This document shows, piece after piece, positions 45,056-57,509 of a stretch of 64,000 nt of DNA. Positions within the stretch are counted from its first letter, which is position 1. Every line of letters starts with the position of its first letter. The stretch comes from Hysterangium stoloniferum (taxonomy: Eukaryota; Basidiomycota; Agaricomycetes; Hysterangiales; Hysterangiaceae). The position numbers were made by a program, and so were the translations under genes. Location: positions 124,001 through 188,000 of the forward strand of contig WHVD01000066.1 in the NCBI GenBank assembly GCA_015178975.1. Direction: 5' to 3'. Under the pieces are notes generated by a model, which saw only the letters and a program-made list of their open reading frames with translations, had not been told where the DNA came from and searched no databases.

Positions 45056-45494
45056 TATTAGGTTCCGCCGACTCATCGTTTGCTTCCGTCCCGGGACCGC
45101 GGCCTTGAACCTAAGCAAGAGGTTAGAACCCTTGTCTCAGAGAAGGGAATCACATAAACTAAATAGTTAGCTAATCATTGAGTTATCAAAATGTATATAA
45201 GGAGGGCCAAGTTTCCAATAAAACAAATCTATCACACACATATTTTACAGTACAGCACAGAAGCTTACCTCATCATCCTAAGGACAATAATAGCCTTAGT
45301 CTGATACACTCACTGCAAGCACCTACACTTGCAGCATCTTGAATCTTTGTCAGCAACTCTTGGACTTAGCTAATCATCTAAGTTCCCCCAGCCTCACAGC
45401 TACCCTTTAGGCTTATTAATTAGATAATAAACCTAATAAGTATCTAAGTATCCTTACTGAAATCCCTGCCAATACTAGATTACTCAAGGCCCAG

Positions 45495-47504
45495 TGTTAT
45501 GTATTTCTAAGTTTTTTCTGATTTTTAAACAATTTCCCCTAACAAATTGCGAAAACAAATATTCAAATGTAATTATATTGCGACGATTAAATTGTACAAT
45601 ATTTGTTTGATTTATCTTGAATTTATACAATTTATTTTGTATTTTTATCTAATAAATTGAGCAAGTTATTGAATTTCTACTTTTTATTCTTTTTTGATTA
45701 ATATGTCGGCGACTCAGCGCTTATTCACAACGCGCGAGTAATCATGTGACATTCACATGATATTTCAAACTCCGACGCTGACAAAACGCGATTTGAAATA
45801 CTTGCGCATTATCAAGGTGAAATATATATATTTTTATATTATTATAATAAAATATTATATTTATAACTAACTAAAAGTAAATATAATAATTATATAATAA
45901 TATAAAACCGGCCTGGCGTTTATTACACGGTGCGCGGGAAAATCGTCACAACGAGTGACAACCGTCACAACAGGTGACAGTTGTCACAAGGGCGCGCGAC
46001 TGTCACAGAGGCGCACGATGGTCACAGAGGTGCGCAACGGTCACAGAGGCGCGCGACTGTCACAAAGGCGCGCAACTGTCACAAAGGCGCGCAACTGTCA
46101 CAATGCGTGACAGTCACAAGACGCGCAGGGTGTCATGCGCGTGCACAGGCGCGAGAGCATTATGTCATCATATATGCTACTGCAACAAAAACAGGAAACT
46201 CTCTGGAACATTCCAGTGGCTTCCAATGGAACATTAGTTAATAGGTACTAATATTAGATAGAATATTGTAGAATATTCTATAAAATTCTACAATGTTCCA
46301 TTATGCCAAGAATATTCTATAGTGTCTTAGAAGTAGTTAGAACCTTCCACAATGCTCTAGAAAATTCTAGAAAATTCTAAATGACATCACTCCTCCCAGA
46401 ATGACATCATTAAATCTTCTAGAATCTTCTAAATGTCTCAGACTAAAATGTATATAAGGAGCTCAGCTCCAGCCTTGAATAGAACCAATCAATAAATCAA
46501 TCATATCATCACATCAACCCACCACATCTGTGTGTGTCACTGCAGCAAGCAGGCTACTCCACCCCTATCTGGGCAGTTGGACATCTAATTCCACCTCTAT
46601 CTGAGCTGTTGGAAACCCTTGCCACCTCTATCAGAGTTGTTGGCCCAATCAGATCCCTTGTCACCTCAATCTGAGCTGTTGACTGATCTGCTGTTTCCCT
46701 GTCACCTCAATCTGAGTTGTTAACTTTTGTTCCCCCTTGCCACTTCTTAACTGAATAGTTGGCTATCTTTTATATATTATTTCCACCTCAGTTAGAGTTG
46801 TTGGTTATCAACTAATAATATATAAATAATCTTATACTATAGTCATCTCTTAATTGAGTATTTGATTATTAGTTTTCTCTACATTGTTATTTGTAGTTTA
46901 AGACTTCAGTCACCTCTAGTTGAGTAATTTGACTGTTTATTACATTGCAAATAATCCCGTTCCTTTGTTCATTTATTGTGAATCAGTAAAGCATATTCAC
47001 ATAAACAAATACTGAGAATATCCTTGCAGAATCCTTAAGACTACATTAAGATCCTGATAAGTTAATATCACAGTAGACCTTGTAGGTTAGTGTAAATAAA
47101 GCATATATTAGCCAAATAGTGTTTTATTCTATATCTAATCTTTTGACCCATTTATAAATATTTTTACTGTTTGATAAATAGTATAAAATATATATAAACT
47201 AGCTAGCATTGAAGTTAAATCTAGCTTTGGAATCAGTAAATTGTTATTCTTATTTTAGTAGTTGTTATCACAGAAAAAGAACAAGCTTGCACAAGCAGCT
47301 CTCAAAACCTTCTTTGCGAAGTTGGGTGCATATATTCAAGTAAACTCTTGACTTCAGGGGTTCTAAGTCTATTTAGGCTGCCACTGATTAATATCAAATA
47401 CTTAAATTATTTTACCTTGCAGTGAATTGAGTATTTGCACACTTTGATAGAGCATTGGACTCCTTTTTCAGAAAATAGTATTAAAATAAGCCTAATACAT
47501 TACA
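45495..47504 (+). mobile_element. 2.0 kb LTR-like insertion, family L4
   Basis: TGTTATGTATTTC...ATACATTACA with target duplicate CCCAG (45490-45494 and 47505-47509). It has a CpG-rich tandem array (45944-46130), TATATAAGGAGCTC at about 46452, then a region of imperfect repeats built on CACCTCTATCTGAGCTGTTGG-like strings (46560-46960), then AT-rich DNA. No coding domains. It is best read as a very long solo LTR or a non-autonomous element. Confidence 0.8.
45944..46130. repeat. CpG-rich GTCACA tandem array in L4
   Basis: About eight units of roughly 19-20 bp around GTCACAGAGGCGCGCGACT. It is markedly GC- and CpG-rich inside an AT-rich LTR, and lies about 320 bp upstream of the TATA-like box. 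Confidence 0.88.
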
Positions 47505-47923
47505 CCCAGCCCTAAGTTTATTGAATTAATCAAGTACAAGCACTCAGATAATCCAATACAATTTATTTTCTCTATTAATAAATTATTTAGCACCTTGTTA
47601 AATAACTATTAATAGTTACAAATAAGCATACAAGAATCCGAAGCTCTTATATCAAGTCTCTGCCAAGTTACTGCGCATATATTCAGCTTCCAGCCCCTAT
47701 TCTCAAGGAATAGTTCTTGTATTTGCTAAAAGAGTCATACACAGTTCTATTGAACCTTTCAATAATCAAAATAAGCATTGATTTGAGTTGTTTAAGCTTC
47801 ATAGCGCAGCTCATTAATCTATCAGTATTTAAATTACTGGACCTTTGCTTGTTTTATTGTTGAAGCTCTGTGACACTATAGCATATATTGAGCTATCTAA
47901 GAGAATCCCCTGAATACATTACA

Positions 47924-48249
47924 TACATGCTCCCAACCGTATACTACCCACCACTGGGTCACCAAGATTCTCAGAGTTTGATGCACATGTAGGTCAGCAC
48001 GAATTGACTATCTTATCACTCCCTTTGGACCAGGCTCAGTAGTAGACTCCTAATCAGTAATTCTGGATGGGCAAAACGGTCGGGGTAGTGGTATCCCCCT
48101 GATAAGAGCTCTCATCAGCTCGAAACCGGTACTATCCCATTTCCCCTAGCCACCCTCTACACTAGCTGACAAAGTTCAATCTTCGGAGACAACTGTTTGT
48201 GGTGAGTGATAAGGTGGTGGTCGCCCAGCAGCGCTCTGGTGGATGCTGG
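47924..48249. other. Helitron-flanking sequence, unresolved
   Basis: Sequence between L3 and the Rep fragment. No clear frame was recognised. It probably belongs to the same decayed Helitron, as it lies between two Rep-like pieces. Confidence 0.3.
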
Positions 48250-48520
48250 TGACCTCACATTGTCAAGGTCACCTGGCTATAGACAAGTACCCAAACCTTT
48301 ACAGGTTGGTATCTGAGCTCATGACTCATGTATATGGTGAGAACTGTATCAAAGATAAAAAGTGCACAAAGCATTTCCCCAAACCCTTTCATGAACTTAC
48401 AACTATTGATGAAGATGGCTATCCCAAGTACCATTGTAGAATTGATGGCAGAAAGCAGATGGGGTTGTTAAGGCATTTAACTAGCATATGTGACAAACCC
48501 TATCTAACAGCAATGTAGTA
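48250..48520 (+). pseudogene. Helitron replicase fragment
   Basis: Encodes YPNLYRLVSELMTHVYG, then CIKDKKCTKHFPKPFHELT, then DEDGYPKYHCRIDGRK. The C...C-KHFPKPF...T....GYP.Y motif is the conserved region C-terminal to the Helitron_like_N domain, before the Rep/helicase parts. The frame then runs into module S2 and stops. Both ends are truncated and no hairpin or CTRR 3' terminus was found. Confidence 0.8.
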
Positions 48521-49339
48521 TGGACAGACAGGTTCATCTCTGACTCGTGAAATGCTTCATGGTCTGTTGCAAACACTGGCACATGAAGACAGACTAATGT
48601 CATTTGACTTGCACGACCAAACAAGCATTTAGCAATGTGAGTGACGAGGATTTGAACGGGATTGTAACAGGTTGCTTACCCTCCTTCCCTCCGGAACATC
48701 CAGCACATCTCAACTGAAGTAACTGAAGATCTCATACCTCTGTGCTTCATTCATTTCCAGTTGTGGAGCCTGCTCTCATGCTGCTTATTCATGCCGGTCA
48801 ACCCACACTTCATAGCTCTTTGGTTTTCCAACTGAACGAGATTATATATACTGTCTGGACTGCAGATGGGACTAATCAACTGTAAAGTTGTATACTTCAG
48901 GAATGCAGGGAGCAGACTTGTACAGGATTTCAGGTCCACATGAGCCACTACAGCTCAAGGTGTCATTCTAGATTACGGGATCAGAGTTGTTCTCAGTACT
49001 TACCATAGTTTGTGTCATGTTTCCGTCTGTAAACATCATTTGTATACTATCATGAAATCTACTTTTGCCCGGCACCATAATGAACCTCAATTTATCTTCA
49101 TATATTTTAATTTACTTAAAATTTTTTTATTTTCAATTTTTTTGATGTAATACAGGGGGATAATAGTGAGCTCGCTGTCAATGGCAGTGGTGACGATGTC
49201 GGTAACGTTGACACGTGTCAGGGGGCAGTGCTGATGTAGCATTGACGGTGACAGCGGTAGGCAGGTTAGATGCAAAATTGCATATTGCCGGTGTTGTGTG
49301 GACGACTGAAACCTACGTGATGAGTTGAAGTATCCTGAA
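48500..49339 (-). repeat. Modules S2 and E (copy 2, inverted)
   Basis: 48500-48690 is the reverse complement of about 2240-2480; the shared string CCCTATCTAACAGC marks the junction. 48975-49330 is the reverse complement of about 1760-2190. Thus the same block adjoins Raptor sequence in copy 1 and Helitron Rep sequence here. Confidence 0.65.
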
Positions 49340-50166
49340 TGTTAGGATACACACACAGGCCGGGTTTCTGGAGAAACCCGCGGGATATCCGGTAGGACTT
49401 GGCTTCAGCTTATAGGCTGCGCCCTCGCTAGATCGTGTTGTCCAATTTCAAATGGATGGACGGGGATCCCGGGGAGTCCGGGCGGGGTTCGTGGGTCGTA
49501 AGTCGGGTCGTGGGTCATATGTCGGAGGTCGTGGGTCGTGAGTCGAGTTGGTTGAGAGAGATAGATGCGCCGGAGCCCGTGGGCTCCGACTAGTGCGAGC
49601 GATGTGAATCGAGTAAGGTTTTAGAGCAGAAAATATTATTAGATTACTGGGGGGAATTTAAGCTAATTTTCTGACTGGATTGTATGTACAACATCTGCCA
49701 GTTTATATAGACCATGGAGTGAATGACATACCAAATCCAGTAATGGCGAAATGAAAACTAACAAAACATGAAACGGGAATAGTAAACACCAAATTGGTGT
49801 TAGGAACGGAACGGAACGGAGTCCGAATCGTGACAAAGCATAACCCATAACGGGAAACGGAGCGGGAGCGGAGTCCTAAATCGTGACAGGTCATTTGACT
49901 AAAACGGGAACGGGGCTCGATTAGAGCGGTAATGGGATTCTAAGTGGGGACCGGTGACTGATGCGTGGGACGAAGACGGACATAGACAGAGACGGAGTCC
50001 GGGGGAAGTCCAGTGACTGATATGTGTCGTAATGAGGTCGAACGTAACGAGTCTTGACATAACGGAGTCCGGGCGGGAAATCCTATAAACAGACGATTGG
50101 TGCTTGTAGCATGTGGGGGCGTACGGGTTAGTGCCCGGAGTCCGGCGGGATTGTCCGGTCGTAACA
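49340..50166 (-). mobile_element. Solo LTR, family L2
   Basis: 827 bp, TGTTAGGATACAC...GTCCGGTCGTAACA as written, with target duplicate CTGAA (49335-49339 and 50167-50171). It is CG-richer than other L2 copies, so it is probably among the youngest. Core block at about 49387-49425. Confidence 0.93.
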
Positions 50167-51060
50167 CTGAATATATGTGTTGTCAAAGTTTGAGTGTTTT
50201 CAAAGTTTGCCATATATATACATGTTGCTGCCAAATACCGAATATATTACTGTAATTTGTGTCAAGAATATATTGTATGAGAATGTATTACATGTGCCTT
50301 TGATTATTATTCAAAATGACCGCCATATCGTAATGGATGAAATGCGTATTATTATAGCTTTTTGGAAACAACACCATTGAATGGTTGGATGACTGATACA
50401 TCAAGATTGCCCTGAAGTCAAGGTACCTGGGAATGAAAGGCCGACGATTGAATCAATTATGGCTCTCGGCATTCAATCACACATTATTTATGAATACCGG
50501 GCGACCCCGAAAACCAATGTGTAACATCATTCAGTATGAGGATCAAAGACGCCGTGTCTCCAACTATACCACTATCCTAAAAAGATTTCCCACTAGTACT
50601 CTATCCCAAATTACCTATTTACACGCCTGGTTTCACAAAAGAATCCGAATTTAGTACTGATTATCACCAACCCGAGCTTCATGGGGCTCGCGACGATGGC
50701 TTTCCGTACCCCCCAGACAGTTCAAGGTCGACCATATGTGTATATAAAAACCTATGTGACTTAACGCAATACTGTAACACTGGTGATGTAAGCTAACCTA
50801 CAAGCTGATCTGTATGACCACCAACATGACGGTCAATAGTGCTTCCCACAAGATGTAACATGGTAGTCGTGGTTATGTGTCAGCCCGATGTATGGACAGG
50901 TTCACCTCTGATTCGCGAAATGCTTCTGTCGCAAATCGCCGTGTGGACGACAGACTGGCGTCATTCGACTTGCACGACCAAACAAGCATTTTAACAGCTG
51001 AGTGACGAGAATTTGAACGGGATTGTAACAAGTTGCTGACCCTTCTTTCATCCAGAACAT
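50167..51060 (-). repeat. Modules: outer arm sequence and S2 (copy 3)
   Basis: 50300-50760 parallels the reverse of the left arm (about 16290-16900). It lacks the gypsy filler found in the right arm. 50820-50870 matches 16270-16300 reversed. 50905-51060 is S2. No domain. Confidence 0.6.
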
Positions 51061-52300
51061 CCAACCGCTGTGCTTCACTCGCTTCCAGTTGTGGAACCTG
51101 CTGTTCTCTCTACCGGTCTGCACCACAGCTACCTATACACGCCGGTCAGCCCACACTTCATAACTCTTTGGTTTTCCAGCCAAATGAGATGATATATGCT
51201 GTTTGGACTGCAAACGGGACTGACTGACTGTAAGATTCTAGACTTCAGGAATGCAGGGAACAGACTTGTACAGGAATTTTATGTCCACACGAGCCACTAC
51301 AGTCCAAGGCGTCATTTGACATTACGGGATCAAAGTCGTTCTCAGTACTGACCATCGTTTTTATCATGTTTCCATTTGTAAACATCATTTGTATACCTTT
51401 CACCGCCAAAACGACTGAGCTTGCCGGGACAATAATTAGTCTTATTTAAGGATAAGCGGACCCCCAGTAGAAGTGAATCCGGGGAAACATGCTGATGGGG
51501 ACATGAGCGAACCCAGCAGAAGAATGGAGTGAAGTCACGGAGGGGCGGGAGCGAACATATTACGAATATCGCCAAAAGAATGCGGTTGAAGGATCCTGCC
51601 AGGATGGGGAGGGAAGACAGAAAAATTGTGTCTTCAAAGAGCCACTGGATTATCATAGGAACATGGGCAGCAATGGGCCGAAGAAGCCGCCATAGTGTAG
51701 GATAGCCATTATGTTTCAATCATAGGAACATGGCAGCGATGGGTTGACGAAGTCGAGGCACGGTGTATTATGGTTCAAGATCCAGAGTGGTTGACAGAAA
51801 GGCAAGGTGGACTTCAAAGGAGTGAAGGATATCTGTGCCACCCATTTTCCGAACCTTGCCGGAAGGATGAACGGGACTCTCTATTGGCAGTGCCAGAACT
51901 AGAGCAGTATCCAGGCGGAGATTCAAATGAAAAAGAAAATTACTCGAGGGAAGGCTGAGCAATAATAGAGAGTATTTGCAACTAATAGAATACCGTGATG
52001 GCTGGCCACAAAGGCCGCTGCAGCGATAAATTCAAGGTATTCAAGCTCCGCCTTTGGGCATTATTAGTGCTCCCACTTTAGTACAATTTGGTCCCCGACA
52101 ATTAGGCTTTTTTTTTAATGTGGTGCAGGCCACCACTTTAATATTCATCCTTTCCCTGCATGGAATTTGATAAACCAAGGCTCGATAAAAAGGTATAACC
52201 TCACATAACGGAGCTTAAAAGAGGAAACACTCGAACACGGACTAATGAATTAGTCCGTTACATGGGATCTTCAGTACCGGCAAAGTTTAATCTACGGAAT
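51061..52300 (+). repeat. Modules E/D (further copies)
   Basis: 51240-51450 parallels 48890-49075 and the reverse of 1990-2190. 51490-51780 parallels 4720-4945. 51780-51960 has an inverted partner at 53150-53345. 52239-52258 is a short hairpin (CGGACTAAT/ATTAGTCCG). No gene seen. Confidence 0.55.
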
Positions 52301-52309
52301 TGACAAACA

Positions 52310-52800
52310 TAATTTCGAAAAACTATAATAATACGGAGTTCATCCCAGTAGAGTCTCTGCGTATTCTCCCAACCTTTCTATAAAACCCCTTTTAATTCAA
52401 CTGTGTCTCCCCACCACCTTGAAACCCTCTCCCTTTGGTACCTTCCTGAAATTTTGCCATTATGGTACTGATTCGGTATGCTCCCTTTTCCTTCCCTTGC
52501 TGTCTAAAGCAAACTGAAATATAAATACAGTATCGTCAATAACCTCCCCTGCGGCGATCCCCCCATCGGGGGCAACGTCCCAAAGCCAAAACCCACCAGG
52601 CCACAGCGACCGCAGCCCCTCAATCCACAACCCCCCAACCCCCCCACCATAACAGAGGCCGAAAAAAAGATAGCCACTAGAGTCACTGCTCCTCTACCAT
52701 GTATCAATGTTTATGCACTGTGGGATATAATTTTGCTGCATATATCACGATCTTCTGCTGATAGGCAACAATAATAGGAAGTCGCGGCTTAGCTAGTTGT
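52310..52800 (+). repeat. Module A (another copy)
   Basis: Parallels 16850-17320 and 830-1300. It sits between the inverted pair 51760-52110 and 53090-53350, so here too module A lies near an inverted repeat. Confidence 0.65.
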
Positions 52801-53423
52801 AATAAGTGGGCACATCTATGTCGTGCAGCGATTGTCTACAATTTACATATTTTATTATGAAATTTTATTGTAAACATTACATTAACAGTACTAGGTACGG
52901 AGAACCGTTGTCGTGAGCCACTTGAAGTAGGTATTGTGGGACACATCACATTTATATATTTGTGAAAGTCACAAAAACACCATGATTACCGCTCATGGCA
53001 AGCAATGACTTTCCAGAGATATGTGAGGCTATAGCTTTTTATTGAGCCTTGGTTTATCAAATTTTATGCGGGGAAAGGATGGGTATTAAAGTGGCGAATG
53101 GCCAAAGACGGAGCTTGAATACCTTGAACTTATCGCCGCCTTTGTGGCCGGCTATCAAGGTATTGCTCAGCCTTCCCTTGAATAATTTTCTTTTTCCTTT
53201 GAATCTCCACCCGGATACCGCTCTAGTTCTGGCACTGCCAATGGAGAGGCCCATTCATCCTTCCGGCAAGGGGTTTGGAAAATGGGTGGCATAGATATCC
53301 TTCACCCCTTTGAAGTCCATCTTGCCTTTCTGTCAACCACTCTAGATCTTTGAACCATAATGGTGTATGTATACTAACTACACCATGCCTTGACTTTGTC
53401 AACCCATTGCTGCCATGTTCCTA
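52801..53423. repeat. Module D, inverted partner
   Basis: 52905-53090 parallels 5090-5290 directly. 53150-53350 is the reverse complement of 51770-51960. The rest is unrecognised. Confidence 0.5.
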
Positions 53424-53715
53424 TGTTACAGATCACAACTAGCACATACTCACAACACTGAGACTTCTGGAGTCATAAGACCTACCCAACTTATTGTATC
53501 AAATTTCTTGGCAATACCTAGCAGTAATTCTTTTCTTGGCAATGTCTCACAACTATTTTCTTTCCACTTGGCAGTTTTCATAAATACCTCAAAGATAGTA
53601 CAATAGCCTTAGTCAATTTACACTATTTGTGTCAACTGAGGTATATATGTTATGGTTTACTAGTTAATCATGATGGTTTTCACTCATTTCTACGACAGAC
53701 ATATTATTTCTAATA

Positions 53716-53726
53716 GGTTATGGGCC
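53716..53726 (+). promoter_or_regulatory. PBS of copia copy 2
   Basis: GGTTATGGGCC, identical to the PBS at 6664 and 21775. Confidence 0.75.
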
Positions 53727-54067
53727 CCACTCCAAGCCACTAGAAACCAACATAGCACCCATGAACCCTGACTAACCACTGACCACAACCACACTGAACC
53801 CTGACCCAACTGCACCACCCACCAACTGCACTGATCCTGAACCCTGAACCAACTATTGATCATGATCATGCTGAAGCGCAACCCAATTGTGACACTGACT
53901 GGTTGTGCTGCCCTGACCTTGAACTGACTATTGACCATGACCATGCTGAACACCTACCTGACCATAATATTAATTGATTGTACTGACCCCTGACCCAGAT
54001 ACAACTTTGACCACTACTTGACTTCCAATCATGCTGACCCCAATTAAACTATAATCAATACTTGATC

Positions 54068-54620
54068 ATGTCCTCACAACCTGCCCTGTTCCAACTCCCT
54101 GCTGACAAATGTTTTGATGGAAGTGGATGGTACTCCTGGAAGGAGGTCATTCTGTCTGCTGCAAATGCATGAGGTGTGTATGGGTACCTGACTGGCACAA
54201 TAATGAAACCTTAAATATTCTTTTTAACCCATGCAAGCACAGACTGCGATGAGTTACATATTGGGGTTCAATGACACCAATGCCAGAGGAGTGGGGACAG
54301 CATGATACCTATGCCAAGAGCATAATAATACTAAACGTTAAGAATCCCCTCAGTTTCAGGATTAGATCCTCCCAGATGGCTGTGGAGGCATGTTATGTAC
54401 TTACCACAATATATGATGCCATATGTATCTGACATAGGCCTTTTGAATGCCAAGAATGCCCTTCAATCATTAATGCATGCCAATGGTGCAGATCTAACTG
54501 CCCATTTTGCCACTCTTCAGGAAGCATGAGAAAAAATGATGGGGCAGGGCAGCAAAATCAATGATTCTGATTTTTGCACCATTATCCTTGGTTCAATGCC
54601 TAGTGAATGGTTACATGATG
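54068..54620 (+). pseudogene. Gag region of copia copy 2, first part
   Basis: Starts with FQLPADKCFDGSGWYSWKE, the typical copia Gag opening (substrate-like W..W). Further on are NAKNALQSLMHANGADLTAH and CTIILGSMPSEWLHD, the SLP..W-type motif of UBN2 Gag domains. Interrupted at 54621 by LTRs. Confidence 0.75.
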
Positions 54621-55344
54621 TGTTAAGAACTGAAAACTGACTAATGTCAGTGGCTGACAGGGACTGATCGGAAGGACTTGGCTTCAGCTTATGTGCTGCG
54701 CCCTCGCAAATATCCATAGGGTGTCCTTAGATTTCGGATGGGCGAAGACTAATCCTAAAGAGTTCCTTTTGGCGAGATACTTATCGGGACCGAAGGACAA
54801 GTCGAGTGTTGGGCCAAGGGGTCGGGGCCGGGAGTGGGCGAGCGCACGTGAAGGCAGATGGGGGGATTCTTAGTATGAGGCTGTTGCAGACGTATGAGGG
54901 TATTCTAAGTCGATATTCTGATTGCCTAGTAACTACAACTACAGCAGGTTCATATACAAGTAACAGGCATCTAGAAAATACTAACGGGGAGAAGGGTGGA
55001 AAATGGTATTAACAATAAGCTTGACTAGGAACGGGAAGTTTATGATTAGTTCGGAGGCCGATGATAACCGAGAGCAGAATTACGATAAAAGGAAATAGTT
55101 CAAGGACTACAAATATAGATAGACATATGTGAAACATAGGATTGAACGGATCAACATAATAAAAGGGATGTATCAAAAGTTTAACCAGACAATACGAGTT
55201 ATTTTGATGTGGGCGTAAACAGAGTTTGATCATTGCGAAAACATACGTCAGCTTTGGGGGCCGATGGTTTCCGAAGTGGTGACTTGAAAATGTTGATAAG
55301 TGGTGATAACCTCGGGACCGATAGGGTTGTGACACGGTTGTAAC
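54621..55344 (-). mobile_element. Solo LTR, family L1, at the shared TGATG target
   Basis: 724 bp with TGATG at 54616-54620 and 55345-55349. Core block at about 54672-54715. Confidence 0.92.
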
Positions 55345-55349
55345 ATGAT

Positions 55350-56176
55350 GTGTTACGACTGGACAATCCCGCCGGACTCCGGGCACTAACCCGTACGCCC
55401 CCACGCGCTACAAGCACCAATTGTCTGTTTATAGGATTTCCTGCCCGGACTCCGTTACATCAAGACTCGTTACGTTCGACCTCATTACGACACATATCAG
55501 TCACCAGACCTCCCCCGGACTCCGTCTCTGTCTATGTCCGTCTCCGTCCCACACATCAGTCACCGGATCCCGCTTAGAATCCCGTCACCACTCTAATCGG
55601 GCCCCATTACCATTTTAGTGAAATGACCTGTCACGATTTAGGACACTGCTCCCGCTCCATTTCCCGTTATGGGTTATGCTTTGTCACGATTTGGACTCCA
55701 CTCCATTCCATCCCATTCCTAACACCAATTTGGTGTTTACTATTCCCGTTTTATGTTTTGTTAGTTTCGTTTCGTCATTACTGGATTTGGTATGTCATGC
55801 ATTCCACGGTCTATATAAACTGGCAGATGTTGTACATACAATCCAGTCAGAAAATTAGCTTAGATTCCCCCCAGTAATCTAATAACATTTTCCGCTCTAA
55901 ACCCTTGCTTGATTCACATTGCTCGCACTAGTCAGAGCCCATGGGCTCTGGCGCATCTACCTCTCTCAACCAACTCGACTCACAACTCACGACCTCCAAC
56001 CCACGATCTCTGACCTACGACCCACGAACCCTGCCCAGACTCCCCGGGATCCCTGTCCGCCTGTTCAAAATTGGACAACACGATCTAGCGAGGGCACAGC
56101 CTATAAGCTGAAGCCAAGTCCTACCGGATATCCCGCGGGTTTCTCTGGAAACCTGGCCTGTGTGTGTATCCTAACA
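55350..56176 (+). mobile_element. Solo LTR, family L2, at the same TGATG target
   Basis: 827 bp, TGTTACGACTGG...TATCCTAACA with TGATG at 55345-55349 and 56177-56181. With the preceding LTR this gives TGATG three times around two LTRs of different families and opposite sense. Confidence 0.93.
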
Positions 56177-56181
56177 TGATG

Positions 56182-57207
56182 CCACACTTGCTCACCACAG
56201 GAAACTGACCCTCCAAACCACTCAGGCTCTAGTGATGAACCAACAGAAAGGGACATGTAGTTCTCCCATATGCTCAAACCCAGTTTGCCAATGAACAGGA
56301 CATACAATTGACAAATGCTTTAAGCCAGGAGGGGGAATGGAGGGGCAATGTCCAGACTGATGAAGGATGACAGGAAATGCCATTAATACACCCAACTCAC
56401 AGTCCAGTTCACAGACCACAGCCAATATTGCCATTGTGCCCACTGAGAAAGTGAATGGTACCTGAGAATACTTCCTATGCATTCATGACTTGATTAAATG
56501 AATTTCCAACACCTTGCATCATCACTTAGGCTGATTCAGCTGCCAGTGACCATTGCTTTGTCAACATCTCGAGTTATACCCCCTTCAATGGAAAAAGTGG
56601 GATGACATCTACAATTGGGGAACCTTGCTCATATGTGGCACTGGTACAGTCAGAAAGCAAATCATTTTTTATGGCCGAGTAGTCAATATCTCCTTCCAGA
56701 ATGCCCTTCATACCCCTGGCTTGTCTCATAATTTGGTGTCTATTGGTTGCATGGACAAGGCTGGATGTGTCTCTGTCTTCAGTGGTGGTGTCACCTTTAT
56801 CAATAAGGACAAAAAACTATTCATGTGTGGCAGGAGCATAGGCACCATGTACAAGATAGACATATACTCACCATCTGATCATAGCACACAGTTTGAGAAT
56901 TCCAGATATTGACAAGGTCCTCACTGCAAAAAGCCTTGTTACTGCTTATGCCATTTGTTCACATAACAAACTGACATTGACATGTGGCATCATTGTTTTG
57001 GGAACATTGGAGACAAAAGTGGTCACACAGATGCACCACAATGAAACTGTCAATGGACTGGAAATCCACTCTTACCCTGAAACCTGGGCCATGTGAGGTC
57101 TATATTATGGGCAAGCATATCTGTCACCCTTTCAATAAAAATGACCAATAGGAAGTAGCAATCAGTGAATATATATAGAGGGGACTGTCATGCATAAAGT
57201 CAATTGA
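56182..57207 (+). pseudogene. Gag zinc knuckle, protease and pre-integrase of copia copy 2
   Basis: The zinc-knuckle-like segment C...C..GHTIDKCFKPGGGMEGQ (about 56263-56350) is typical of fungal copia. The protease has DSAASDHCFVN (about 56533). Later NALHTPGLSHNLVSIG (about 56700) leads to the pre-integrase region. The region ends at the L5 LTR. Confidence 0.78.
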
Positions 57208-57509
57208 TGTTAAGTCCAGGAAATATACCTGGGTTCTCCAGTAGATATTCTGAGGGTTTTCCAGAAATGGTCCAGGGAATGGTCCACAGTGTTTCTGGTA
57301 TATGATTGGGGGATAACAAATATTCCCAGGGTATGAGAAGGACTTGGCTTCAGCATATGTGCTGTATTGTACACATGTTCAGGTGTCTTTATTTCAAGCC
57401 AATGGATGATTATATAAAAGGTATGGATGCCTGGAGTTCCATGGAGTTTTGGACATTGAGTGGACAGAAAGAGCAAAGGAGTAGATTAGACTACTAATTT
57501 GAGACTAAT

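Larger units (their letters stand above)
44583..47923 (+). mobile_element. Solo LTR, family L3, with nested L4
   Basis: About 1326 bp without its insertion, TGTGATGTATC...ATACATTACA, with target duplicate TACAT (44578-44582 and 47924-47928). TATATAAGGAGGG at about 45194 is a TATA-like box. Upstream of it lies a GTCAC/GTGAC tandem array (44895-45055). The copy is interrupted at 45495-47504 by L4. Confidence 0.88.

Noticed and set aside
44802-45118. Repeat-protein-like frames of the SHTSHDCDYP type in L3
   Set aside because: Translation of the GTCAC tandem array on both strands; non-coding LTR promoter region.
45974-46241. Open frames of His/Arg/Thr-rich repeats in L4
   Set aside because: They are produced by the GTCACA tandem array and have no start context or domain.
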